A stretch of 64,000 bases of DNA, from positions 1 to 64,000 of the forward strand of contig CAVOQT010000006.1 of the NCBI GenBank assembly GCA_963698405.1. The letters are read 5' to 3'. The notes beneath the pieces are model-generated. The model was not told where the DNA came from, did no database searches, and saw only the letters and a program-made list of their open reading frames with translations. Both the position numbers and the translations under genes were made by a program. The DNA comes from SHZI01 sp963698405. Lineage in GTDB: Bacteria > Pseudomonadota > Gammaproteobacteria > Steroidobacterales > GCA-2729495. Shown piece by piece: positions 9,211-18,812 of this stretch. Every line of letters starts with the position of its first letter. Positions within the stretch are counted from its first letter, which is position 1.

Positions 9211-9885
9211 GGATGCACGAAGCGGTAGCGGCGGTTTACAGCGTACACACCGAGCAGCAGCAGGAACGATGCGGCCAGCAGGCTGCCTGCCAGCAGATGC
9301 GCCGAGGCATAGTCCATCGCTTCGGCATGATCGTAGATGGCAATCGACAGCACGCGGGTTTCGCCCGGAATATTGCCGCCCACCATCAGCACCACACCGA
9401 ATTCACCAACCGTGTGCGCAAAGCTCAGCGTGATTGCGGTAAGAAAACCGCGCCCGGACATCGGCACCACGATGCTGAAGAAGCGGTCCCAGGGGCCCGC
9501 GCGCAGCGTCGCGGCGGCTTCCGTCATCTGGTTGCCGACAGCGGCAAAGGCATCCTTCAGCGGCTGCACCATGAAGGGCAGTGAGTAGAGCGTGGATGCA
9601 AACACCAGGCCGGCGAAGGTGAAGGCCAGATGCGGCAGCCCCAAGGATTGCAGCAGGCCGCCGATCGGCCCCTTCGGACCCAGCGCAACCAGCATGTAGA
9701 AACCCAGCACGGTGGGTGGCAGCACCAGTGGCAAAGCCACCACCGCTTCCAGCAGCAGCGCGCCACGCGCCCGGGTACGCGCCAGCCACCAGGCCAGCGG
9801 CGTGCCGATCAGCAGCAGGATCAGCGTGGTGATGCGCAGCGAGTGCCAGGGTGGTACGCAGCGCCAGCAGGTCAGCAGCGGACAT
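9207..9885 (-). CDS. modB: Molybdate ABC transporter, permease
   Basis: Inner-membrane permease of about 225 residues. The core has several hydrophobic helices and the ABC-permease coupling (EAA-like) segment TEAAATLRAGPWDRFF, preceded by PLKDAFAAVG. Conserved ModB-like stretches include LVLPPTVLGFYML and HTVGEFGVVLMVGGN. The first 14 codons (MSAADLLALRTTLA) are in a different frame from the rest, with a break near 9840. The left-hand repeat copy reads through part of this region (LIGTPLAWWLARTRAR), so the break is probably a one-base error. It lies between modA and modC. Confidence 0.85.
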
Positions 9886-9887
9886 GT

Positions 9888-10677
9888 CTACTGCGCCGCC
9901 TCACCGGGCAGTGCGAAACCATAGCGACGCAGCACGGCGCGCACCTCGGCGCCATCGATCCAGGTCGCAAAGGCCGCTGCAAGCGGGTTGTCAGCCGCGC
10001 GCCGCGTGATCACATAGCCCTGCTCCAGTGGCGTGTGCCAGGTATCGGGAATCAGCGTCCAGGCACCCCGGTCCCTGAGTGCGGGAGACAGCACCAGCGA
10101 CAAGGCAACGATGCCGGCATCCGCAGCGCCGCTGTCGATGAACTGCGCGGTCTGCGCGATGTTCTCGCCGCGCACCAGCTTCGGGGCCATCGCCATCCAC
10201 ACGTTGGCGTGATCGAGCGCCTCCTTCGCGCGTTTTCCATACGGTGCGTGATCCGGATTGGCGATGGCAAACCTGCGGATGGCGGCCGATGGCAGTTCCT
10301 TCAAGGACAGCCGGGCAAGCTCTGGCTTGAGACTCCACAACACGATACGGCCCACCGCATAGGGCCGCGCCGGGCCGCTGGTCAGGCCCTGCTGTTCCAG
10401 CGCACGCGGGTAGGCGATATCGGCCGAGAAAAACAGGTCGAACGGCGCGCCGTTGGCAATCTGCGCGGCAAACTTGCCGGAAGAGCCGTAGATGACTTCG
10501 ACGGTAGTCGTCCGGATGTGCGGCGCGGAAACCCGCAACCACCTCGCGCATCGCAAACTGCAGATCAGAGGCTGCAGCAATGGTGATCGAAGAGGCATCA
10601 GCGACAACGGAAGCCAGTGCCAGCACCAGGGTCAGTGCCAGAGAGCCACCGACCTTGAGCTGCGCTTTCCTGAGCAT
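9888..10677 (-). CDS. modA: Molybdate-binding periplasmic protein
   Basis: Periplasmic solute-binding protein of about 262 residues. It starts MLRKAQLKVGGSLALTL, a Sec signal peptide ending near ADASS, followed by ITIAAASDLQFAM, the typical ModA opening with the oxyanion-binding serine. The frame breaks near 10505-10510, where an extra base separates FRAAHPDD from TVEVIYGSSGKFAAQ; the left repeat copy reads straight through this junction. The rest (GRIVLWSLKPELARLS, FIDSGAADAGIVALS) is normal. It is the first gene of modABC, with its promoter in 10678-10801 shared divergently with the YejM-like gene. Confidence 0.85.
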
Positions 10678-10801
10678 GGACCTGCTGTCTGTGCCTTGCA
10701 TCGTTCCGTGTATAGCAGACCACATCAATCGACCGTAGCGCAAAACATCTGTTCTAGAATGCCGGCACGCCACGCTGCATTCATCCCGGAGCATCGATAC
10801 C

Positions 10802-12606
10802 GTGACATCCGCCCCCGAAGCACCCGGCAGACCTGGACGCGGCACCCTGCTGCGCTGGATCGGCTGGTTCGGCATTGCGAACGCGGCACTCTACGGTCTG
10901 GTCGGGCTGCGTTATCTGCTGGCCTTCGGCACGCCGGATTCCGGCACGGCGACGGTCTACGTCGCACTGGCCTTCATCGGCCAGTTCGCGCTGCTCGGAT
11001 TCCTGCCGCTGATGCTGCTGCTCGGGCCGCTCGCCCTGCTGCTGCCGCGCAAGGGTCTGCTGATGATCATCGGCGTGCCGGTCGCGGCAGCCGGGCTGAC
11101 CATACTCGCGCTGGATACGAACGTGTTCGCGCAGTACCGCTATCACATGAGCGCCCTGACGGCGCGAGATCTTCGAAACCTCCACCTGGATTTTCGCCGG
11201 CATCATCTTCAGCGTTGCACTGCTGTTCCAGGCCATGCTCGCCGGCAATGTCTGGCAACGGATCGCTGCCAGCAAGGGCGGCAAGGGCCTCTGGCTGGCT
11301 GGCGCCCTGATCCTCGGCTGGTGCGGCGGCCAGGGCATCCATATCTGGGCGGACGCGACGGCCTATACGCCGGTGCTGGGCTTCACGCGCTACATGCCCG
11401 TGTATTTCCCGATCAAGGCCACACGCCGCCTGGCCAAACTCGGCCTGATCGACCCCGAAGCGGTGGAAAAAGCGCGACTGCTGCGCAAGGCCAGCGCCCC
11501 GGACAGCGGCCAGCTGCGCTATCCGCTGCAGCCGCTGATCTGCGCAACGGATGACGCACAGCTGCCGAATATCCTGTTCGTCGTGATCGACGCCTTGCGG
11601 CCGGACAAGATCAGCCCGGAACACACGCCACGGATTGCATCGCTTGCAGCTCGAAAGCCTGCAGTTCACCAATCACTACAGCGGCGGCAACTCCTCGCGC
11701 ATGGGCTTCTTCTCCATGTTCTACGGACTGCCGAGCACCTATTGGCAGGCATTCAACGACACCCAGCGCCAGCCGGTGCTGATGGACCAGATTGAAGCCC
11801 ACGACTACGAGATCGCCGCCTTCAGCTCGGTGGGCTTTGGCAGTCCGGCACGCATTGACCACAGCGTGTTCGCCGCTGTCAGTCCCGAACGCCTGTATAC
11901 GGCACCGCGCGACGGCGACCGGAACGTGGATATCACGCGCGCCTGGCAACGCTGGTTCGATGCGCGTAACGCCCCGGAAACACCCTGGTTCAACCTGCTG
12001 TACTACGATCCCGGCAATGCAGCCAGCGATACCGGTGGCAGTTCTGCTGCTCCGCGCACCCTGGCCGAGCGTCAGGCCGCCTACATGCACGGCATACGGG
12101 CCACCGATGATGAGCTGCGGGACGTGCTGGCAGACCTTGACCGGAAGGAAGGCCAGCGCGAAACCCTGGTGATCCTCGCCAGCGACCACGGCTACGAGTT
12201 CGACGAACTGGGGCTGGGCAATATCGGGCATGGCAGCAACTACGGCGCCTGGCAGTTGCGCTCTACCCTGCTGATGCGCTGGCCCGGCCGCGAGCCGCAT
12301 GTGTACACGCATCGCAGTGCACATCAGGATCTGCCCGGCACCCTGCTGCAGGAAGTCTTCGGCTGTAGTGGCCCGGTATCGGACTACAGCAGCGGCAGCA
12401 ATCTCTTCGCGGAGCAATCCTGGGACTGGATGATCGCCGGCAGTTACAGCAGCCATGCGATTGTCGAACCCGACAAGCTGATCGTCAGCTACCCGGGCGG
12501 ACTCATCGAAGTGCTGGGACCTGATTACCGGCCACAAGCGGGCCTCAGAGCGGATCCCGCTACGATCGAAGCGGCACTGCTGGAGATGCGGCGCTTCTAC
12601 CGATGA
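10802..12606 (+). CDS. YejM/PbgA-like inner-membrane sulfatase-fold protein
   Basis: About 601 residues across two frame breaks (near 11165 and 11640). The N-terminal part has about five membrane helices of the DUF3413 type. The periplasmic part has the alkaline-phosphatase/sulfatase fold, with NILFVVIDALRPD as metal-site strand, SGGNSSRMGFFSM around the nucleophile position and VILASDHGYEFDE. E. coli YejM (PbgA/LapC) has this architecture and similar length, and senses lipopolysaccharide to tune LpxC turnover. Genes for glycan assembly follow directly: the next ORF starts within this gene's last codons. That supports an envelope role. Confidence 0.82.
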
Positions 12607-13655
12607 GCAGACCGGACGGCAAAACCGGCGGCACAAGGCGACTGCTGCTCTATGTAGAACAGGACTACTCTTTCGATATCCTGCGCCCGCTGCAGGCAGA
12701 AGCCCGGCGCCGCGGGCACGAAGTGCGCTGGCTGGTATTCGGCGATGCCTCGACCGGACTGCTGAGGCCGGGCGAGCTGACGGTCCGGAATGCCGCGGAA
12801 GCGGTGCGTTTTTCCCCGCATGCCGTGTTCGCGCCCGGTGACCGGGTACCCGCCTTCATTCCCGGCCTGAAGATCCAGGTGTTTCACGGGATCAATGAAG
12901 ACAAGCGCGGCAACCGCTACAGGGAACGCGGCCTGTTTGACCTCTACTGCACGCAGAGTCCGGCAATGACCAGCATGCTGGAACCGCTGGCGCGGCAGCA
13001 CGGCTACTTTCAGGTCAGGGAAACCGGCTGGCTGAAGCTGGACACGCTGTTCAACTTCCCCCGGGACAACACGGTTCACGAGCCGGCCGCAGATCCTGCT
13101 GGCCTCGACCTTTACGCCCAGCCTGTCCGGCGCTGAAGCCCTGTATCCGGAGATCGCCCGGCTCAGCAAATCACCGGAATGGCAGTGGCTGATCACCCTG
13201 CACCCGAAGATGGCGCCGGCCACCGTGGCGCGCTACAAGGCACTGGCTGGCGACAATCTGCTCTATTGCGAAACAGACCGGGTCATCGAGCTGATGCACC
13301 GGGCCGATGTGATGGTCAGCGACAACTCGTCGATCCTGCAGGAGTTCCTGCTGCTGGGGAAACCGGTGGTCAGCTACCGGAACCGCAATCCCGGGCCCCT
13401 TTCTCATCGATATACAGGAGCCGGCACAACTGCAGGATGCGATTGCCGGCGCACTTGCACCCCGAGGCAGAACTGCAGCGTGCGATCGCAGCCTATGGCC
13501 CGGCCATCACCCCATGGCGCGATGGCGCGAGCGCAGGCCGCATAATGGATGCCACAGAAGACATGCTCGAGCGGGGCTGGCGGGACAGAAAGCCCCTGAA
13601 TCTGCTGCGCAACCTGAAAATGCGCCGCCAACTCGACTATTACAAGTTCTGGTAG
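12603..13655 (+). CDS. CDP-glycerol glycerophosphotransferase-like glycosyltransferase
   Basis: About 350 residues over frame breaks near 13130 and 13400. The N-terminal half binds the acceptor or membrane; the second half has TLHPKMAPATVARYKAL, SDNSSILQEFLLLGKPVVS and a trailing helix. This order (HPK, then SDxSS..EF...GKP) is characteristic of the CDP-glycerol glycerophosphotransferase/TagB-SpsB fold. No membrane helix is visible. The ATG overlaps the end of the YejM-like gene (ATGA) and a GT2 gene follows 18 bases after. A role in decorating lipopolysaccharide core or another surface glycan is inferred. Confidence 0.65.
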
Positions 13656-13673
13656 ATACGCACGGGAGCCACC

Positions 13674-14454
13674 ATGCATTCACTGTCGGCAATCATCGTA
13701 TGCATGAACGAGCAGGATCGTATCCGGCCCTGCCTGGAGTCCCTGAAACACCTCGCCGACGAAATCATCGTCTTCGATTCAGGCAGCACCGACGACACGG
13801 TTGCCATCGTCCGCGAATACACCGACAAGGTCTGGATCACCGAAGACTGGCCCGGCGACGGCTTTCAGAAGCAGCGCGCACTCGATCAGGCCACCTGCGA
13901 CTGGGTGCTGATCATCGATGCCGACGAGTGGCTGGATCGCGGAGATGAAGGCCTCGATCCGGACCATCCTGTCCAGGCCGCAGATCGAGGAAACGGCCTT
14001 CAAGCTGCCGTGGGGCAACGTGATCCTTGGCAAGCAAATGAAGCATGGCCGTTCTGCGCGGGCACCCAAACGCCTGTTCAGGCGCGAAGGTGCCCACATC
14101 ACGCCGGTGGTCGTACACGGCCATATCGTCACCGAGGGAAAGACCGGCACGATCCGCGAGGGTTACCTGATGCACAACTCGCTCAGGGGCTTTGATCATC
14201 TGCTGGAAAAGAACCGCAGCTATGCCTGGGAGACCAGCCGCAAGTACTTTGCGCAGAAAACCAGAAGCTTCGGCATACCCTTTGCCATCGTGCGGGCCGT
14301 GTGGACCTTCTTCCTGATCTATGTGCTCAGGCTCGGTTTTCTGGACGGCCAGCGCGGGCTGATGATGGCCGTGATGTTCGCGCAGGCCTCGTTCAACAAG
14401 TATGCGGGGCTGTGGTACCTGGAACAGAGCCGCGACAAGACTGCCGGTGGATAG
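13674..14454 (+). CDS. Family 2 glycosyltransferase, LPS-core (WaaE/KdtX-like)
   Basis: About 259 residues with one frame break near 13950. The N-terminus LSAIIVCMNEQDRIRPCLES and IIVFDSGSTDDT form the GT2 nucleotide-binding part. WVLIIDADEWL carries the DxD metal site. RRLFRREGAHITPVVVHGH and a C-terminal hydrophobic segment match the WaaE/KdtX subgroup, which adds a hexose to the first heptose of LPS core. It is tightly linked to the preceding glycosyltransferase and convergent with the minus-strand GT4 gene. Confidence 0.72.
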
Positions 14455-14460
14455 CCGGAC

Positions 14461-15574
14461 TCAGCGACCGGCCAGCTCCCGATAGATCTGCAGGGTTTTT
14501 TCCGTGCCCTGCTCGACGTTGAAGATGTCCCGTATGCGGCGCTGCGCGCCTCGACCGAACTGCGTGCGCAGTGCGGATTCTGCCCACAGCTTCACGATGC
14601 CCTCGGCCAGCGCCTTCGGATCATTGACCGGAACAACGAAACCCGACTCGCCATCGGCAACCAGCTCGGCATTGCCGCCGCTGTCGGAGAATGACAGCCG
14701 GCGCCCGTAAGCCATGGCCTCCACGACGGCCCGCGCCAGACCTTCGCGCTTGGTGGTCGGCAACACGATGATGTCGCTGGCGGCCGCCACCTCTGGCGCA
14801 TCGTCACGGTAGCCGAGTATGTGGATGCGTTCGGGATGTGCCGCCTTGCTGACCGCATCGAGCACCGCCTGGTCGTCAGGCTTCGGCCCGACCAGCAGGA
14901 TATGGATCGGCGCCTCGGCGGGCAGGTAGTGCGTGGCCGCAATCAGCACGTGCAGCCCCTTGTGGGCACGCAGGTTGGCAACCATCGCAACCTTGAAGGC
15001 ATCGGCCGGCAGATTCAGCGCACTGAGATCTGCCGCCGGTTGCTGATACCAGGCGAGGTCGTGCCCCTTGTACACCGTGACCAGCTTGTCGGTACCCCAC
15101 CACATCTGTTTTTCCAGATAGGTCTTCACGGCCTCCGACACACAGATGATCCTGTCGATGCGCGGATTGAGGCAATTCAGGTAGCTGATCGGATCGTAGC
15201 GTCTCAGACTGCCCGGCTGGCCACGGTAGACCAGCACCTTGACCGGCAGCCCCATGGCAGCCAGCACGCCGTTGCTGATCGCACGACTGTTGAACAGATG
15301 CAGGATCTGAAAGCCTTCCTCGCGCACCAGCTTCCGGATGAAGCGGATCGACCGCAGCGAAATCTTGCGGCGGATCTTGTGCGGTATGACCCGGAGCCCA
15401 GCCCGCGGTAGTAGTCGACCAGGATCGGACTCCGGGCTGCACATGACGGTGATATCCACTTCACCAGCATGCCTGCGCCCCGCACAGCTGTGCAGCTTCC
15501 GGACGGACCGGATTGATGTTCCTGCGACCGAGATAGTCGGCGATCACCAGAATCCTGATTTTGCTGTCCGACAC
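14461..15574 (-). CDS. Family 4 glycosyltransferase
   Basis: About 370 residues. The main frame has MVANLRAHKGLHVLI, ILLVGPKPDDQ and PTTKREGLARAVVEAM, the E-x7-E donor-binding region of GT-B retaining GT4 enzymes. The first residues (VSDSKIRILVIADYLGRR) lie in another frame, with a break near 15465. Including them gives a normal GT4 N-terminus and suggests a GTG start at 15572-15574. It is cytosolic and presumably builds a lipid-linked or LPS sugar together with its neighbours. Confidence 0.78.
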
Positions 15575-15695
15575 GGTCAGGACCACCCTGTGGTCATGCG
15601 CCGACTGCAGGCAGCATTGTGCGTCACCGGCTCTGGACTTGCATGCAGAGCCGCCGAATATGGGCCCGACTTCGCCACTGCACAGAGAACCGATC

Positions 15696-16803
15696 ATGCA
15701 GCCCGAACTGAACATCTATGTCTGTTCGACCGTCCGGCATCTGCTGTTTGCGCTGCTGCGGGCCGACCTGCACAGGGAAGAACCGCACCACATCCTGTTC
15801 TTCGCCGACTATCAGCACACGTCCCTGGCGGACTGGCATCTCGAGCTCGCTGCCGGCGAACATTATCGTCCATGAGATGAGCCGCGGCAGCGTCCGCCAG
15901 CATATGGGTAGCAGCCTGCGCGGCAGGCTGTGTTACTTCTTTGCCATGCGCAACTGGCCGGCACCGGAAAGCCTGCTCGCGCCACTGCGGGCCCTGCTGG
16001 CCGACACGGCGCCAGCAACTGTCCGCAGCACTGAACGCGGCACAAACCGGCAACCGGCAGCCGCAGCTGTGGCTCTTCAATGAGCGCAACAAGATGGCAC
16101 GCCTGCTCAGACTGCTGATCAGGCGATTTTCACTGATCGAGGATGGCGAGTCGAACTACCGCCTGCAGCTTTGCCCCTGGTGGAAATGGCCGGGACGGCT
16201 GTTGCGTGGCCTTCCGCCGCGCACCCGGGTTCTGGGCGAGGAAGCATCCTGTGAGGCCATATATGCCCTGAATCCCGAGCGGCTGCCGGAACGGATACGC
16301 GACAAGGGGCGGCGCATCGATTTTCTGGAGCATGCGATCCGCGCGCGCACTGATGGACCAGATATTCAGCGGCCTCGCTGAAATCCCCCGACATCCGCGG
16401 CAGGTCATCGTCGCCACCCAGCCGTTTCGCATTCCCGGCGTCAGCCTTGCCGACAAGCAGCGCGTGTATGACCGTATCAGTCAGCCACCTTCAGGCACGG
16501 GGCAGACCGGTTGTACTCAAGAACCATCCCGCCGAGGATGCCGGCGACTATGCGTTTCTCGGCGACCGCGTGATCCGGATTCCCGGCAAGGTTCCGCTGG
16601 AAGCGATGCTGCCGGGAAATACCGAACCGCTGACTGTCGTTTCGGTATTCTCTACCGCCGGCATGGGCTTCGAACGCTATTGCCGACGGATCCGGCTGTG
16701 CGCTGAAAGCGAAAGCGATGCCCTGTACCTGCAGACCGTGCGGTCCTGGATTGCCGAGCCACGGAAACTTGATGAAGTTCTGCAAGAGAAGCTGCCTGCA
16801 TGA
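15696..16803 (+). CDS. Sialyltransferase-like (GT52/polysialyltransferase-type) protein
   Basis: About 369 residues assembled across several frame breaks (about 15865, 16020, 16350 and 16480). N-terminus NIYVCSTVRHLLFAL; middle LFNERNKMARLL and SLIEDGESNYRL; C-terminal half VVLKNHPAEDAGDY and VVSVFSTAGMGFE. The EDG..NY, NHP and S-T-A pattern recalls the GT52/alpha-2,8-polysialyltransferase group, which adds sialic acid or related sugars to surface glycans. Assignment rests on these motifs only. The stop overlaps the wzi start (ATGA), so it is co-translated with an outer-membrane glycan-anchoring protein. Confidence 0.5.
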
Positions 16804-18318
16804 CCAGATTTCGCACGGAAACCCTGCTGCTCACCCTCGCCCTGCTCGGCATCACCACAACCGCCAGCGCCGAACCCTGGATAGATACCTCGAATCTCGC
16901 GCTGCGCACGGAGATCCAGTATCTCGCCGACCGGGGGCTGATCAAGGCACCGGTCACCACCTGGCCGCTGATGTGGGCAGCCATCGAGACGCGACCTGCA
17001 CGCGGTCGATGCCAGCCAGCTCGATGAGCCGGCGCTCAATGCCTGGCAGGACGTGATGCGTCATCTCAACTTTTCGAAGCAGAGCATCAGCGTCGGCCGG
17101 CGTCACGGTGGCCAACGATGACAACCGCTTTGCCGGCTTCGGTGATGAATATCGGGACAAGAACACGGTGGCCCTCAGCTACAGCACGATGGGCGACCGG
17201 TGGGCAGCTCAAACTGAAGCCGAGCTGGGTGGCAGACCCGGATGACGACGAGCAGTACCGCCTGGACGAGAGCTACCTGGCCGGGACACTCGGTAACTGG
17301 GTCATGTCCGTCGGGCTCCAGGACCGCTGGTGGGCGCCGGGCTGGGACACCAATCTGGCCCTGAGCAGCAACGCGCGGCCCATGCCTGCACTGGCACTGA
17401 CGCGCCGCGACTCCCATCCTTTCAGGCTGCCGTTTACGGACGATTACCAGATCCCCTGGACGGTCACCACCTTCATGGCCGACATGGGCACCAACCGCAC
17501 TGTCGAAAATACGCTGCTGTGGGGATTCCGGCTCAATTTCAAACCGCATCCACGCCTGGAGGTCGGCGTCACCCGTCTGGCGCAATGGGCCGGCGACGGC
17601 CGGCCGAGTGGCTTCGATACCTTCTGGGATGTGCTGATCGGCCGCGATAATTGCGGCAATTCAGGACTGGACTGCGGCGCTGACGGCAGCGAAGAACCCG
17701 GCAACCAGCAGGCCGGCTACGACCTGCGGCTGTCCCTGCCGGTCGCCGGACATGAGTTCGGCCTCTACTATCAGTCCTTCGCCGAAGACGGCAGCGACAG
17801 CAGCACCAAGTTCTGGACCAAGGCACGGCCCTCCGGCGGCATCGACACGACCGTCACCCTGCTGGGCACACCGGTACTGATGTATGTCGAGTACACCGAC
17901 AGCCTCGCCTACTGCAGCGACAACCGCTCACGGGGCATCGGCGACTGCTACTACGAGCACCACATCTACAAGACCGGCATGCGCTACGAGGGGCGTGCGA
18001 TCGGCAACCTCTACGACAACGACACCACCTCACTGGTCTTTGGCATGATTTCCCAGATGCACAACGACGCGAGCTGGCAGTGGTCGCTGCGTTATGCCGA
18101 GCTGAACAACGACAACAGCGACGCTTACCCCGGCGAAGCGAACGGCAACACGGTCACCGAAATATCCGAAGACCTGCTGATGCTGTCGGGCAAAGTATCA
18201 GCGCATCTTCGGCCGCTGGAAGCTCGGCGTGGGCGGCACTGCCAGCCATTCGAGCTTCAGGGACCAGGCCAGCGACGATGACTACACGGCATTTCTCGAC
18301 GTGGAATATCTGCTGTAG
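16800..18318 (+). CDS. Wzi-like capsule/outer-membrane beta-barrel protein
   Basis: About 505 residues with breaks near 16985, 17105, 17205 and 18205. A Sec signal peptide (LLTLALLGITTTASAEPW) is followed by an N-terminal helical bundle (DTSNLALRTEIQYLADRGLI). A long beta-rich region follows, with alternating aromatic strands such as SVGLQDRWWAPGWDTNL and FGMISQMHNDASWQWSLRY, and terminal strands ending YTAFLDVEYLL. This matches the capsule assembly Wzi family, outer-membrane barrels that help hold surface polysaccharide. It closes the glycosyltransferase operon. Confidence 0.78.
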
Positions 18319-18745
18319 AACGGGCGGCGGAAGCGCTGCCGGGCGGCGCCCAGCAGCGCCAGTGCCGAACCCAGGAGCCAGATTGCCGGCGGCGCCGGAA
18401 CGGCAGACAACCGATAGCCAACGGTAGTTGAGTCGTAGCCCATCCACTGGCCATTGACTACTTCAAAAAATGCGTAATTGGCCAATGGACTCGGCGCATT
18501 GATCAGTGCGCTGGCTTGACTGTTGTAGGGCAGGCATGGCGCCTCGCATTGCCGCGGTTCAAAGGAAACCCAGTAGGTTCCAGGGCCGAGTGCAAGCGCA
18601 AGACCACTGACACCACGCCAGCCGTAAACGGGATCGGTGTCCATAACGAAACTCCCGAACCCTATTTCCACGCCCGGAATGTCTCCACCATCGGTATAGA
18701 AGGCAACCGTAGTCGGAATCGATCCGGCATCGAAGGCAGGAATCA
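18282..18745 (-). pseudogene. Truncated VPLPA/PEP-CTERM-type secreted protein
   Basis: The C-terminal part of a protein-sorting-tag protein: a beta-rich ectodomain fragment, then the tripartite anchor AVPAPPAIWLLGSALALLGA and a basic tail (ARQRFRR). These tags are read by exosortases, which cut the tail and attach the protein to the envelope. The 5' half is missing: upstream the sequence runs into a REP element at 18754-18812, and no signal peptide can be found. It overlaps the end of the Wzi-like gene convergently. Confidence 0.6.
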
Positions 18746-18753
18746 GCCTTCTC

Positions 18754-18812
18754 TGAGCGCCTTCAGGCGCGATCTGAAGCCGCTGGAAATCGCGGCTGAA
18801 GCCGCTCCTACG
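18754..18812. repeat. REP/BIME-type palindromic element
   Basis: Contains GAGCGCCTTCAGGCGCGA and its partner CGCGGCTGAAGCCGCTCCTA in opposite orientation. It is one of four related elements (also 25873, 26574 and 43991). On the minus strand its CCGTAGGAGC edge supplies the stop codon of the MMPL gene. Confidence 0.85.

Larger units (their letters stand above)
5280..10577. repeat. Right (mostly intact) copy of the 5.2 kb tandem duplication
   Basis: Partner of 6-5177 in direct orientation. The tetR, Rieske, SDR and modC frames are intact here, while modB and modA carry one break each. The repeat ends inside modA, so the signal-peptide end of modA and its promoter are unique to this copy. Confidence 0.88.
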
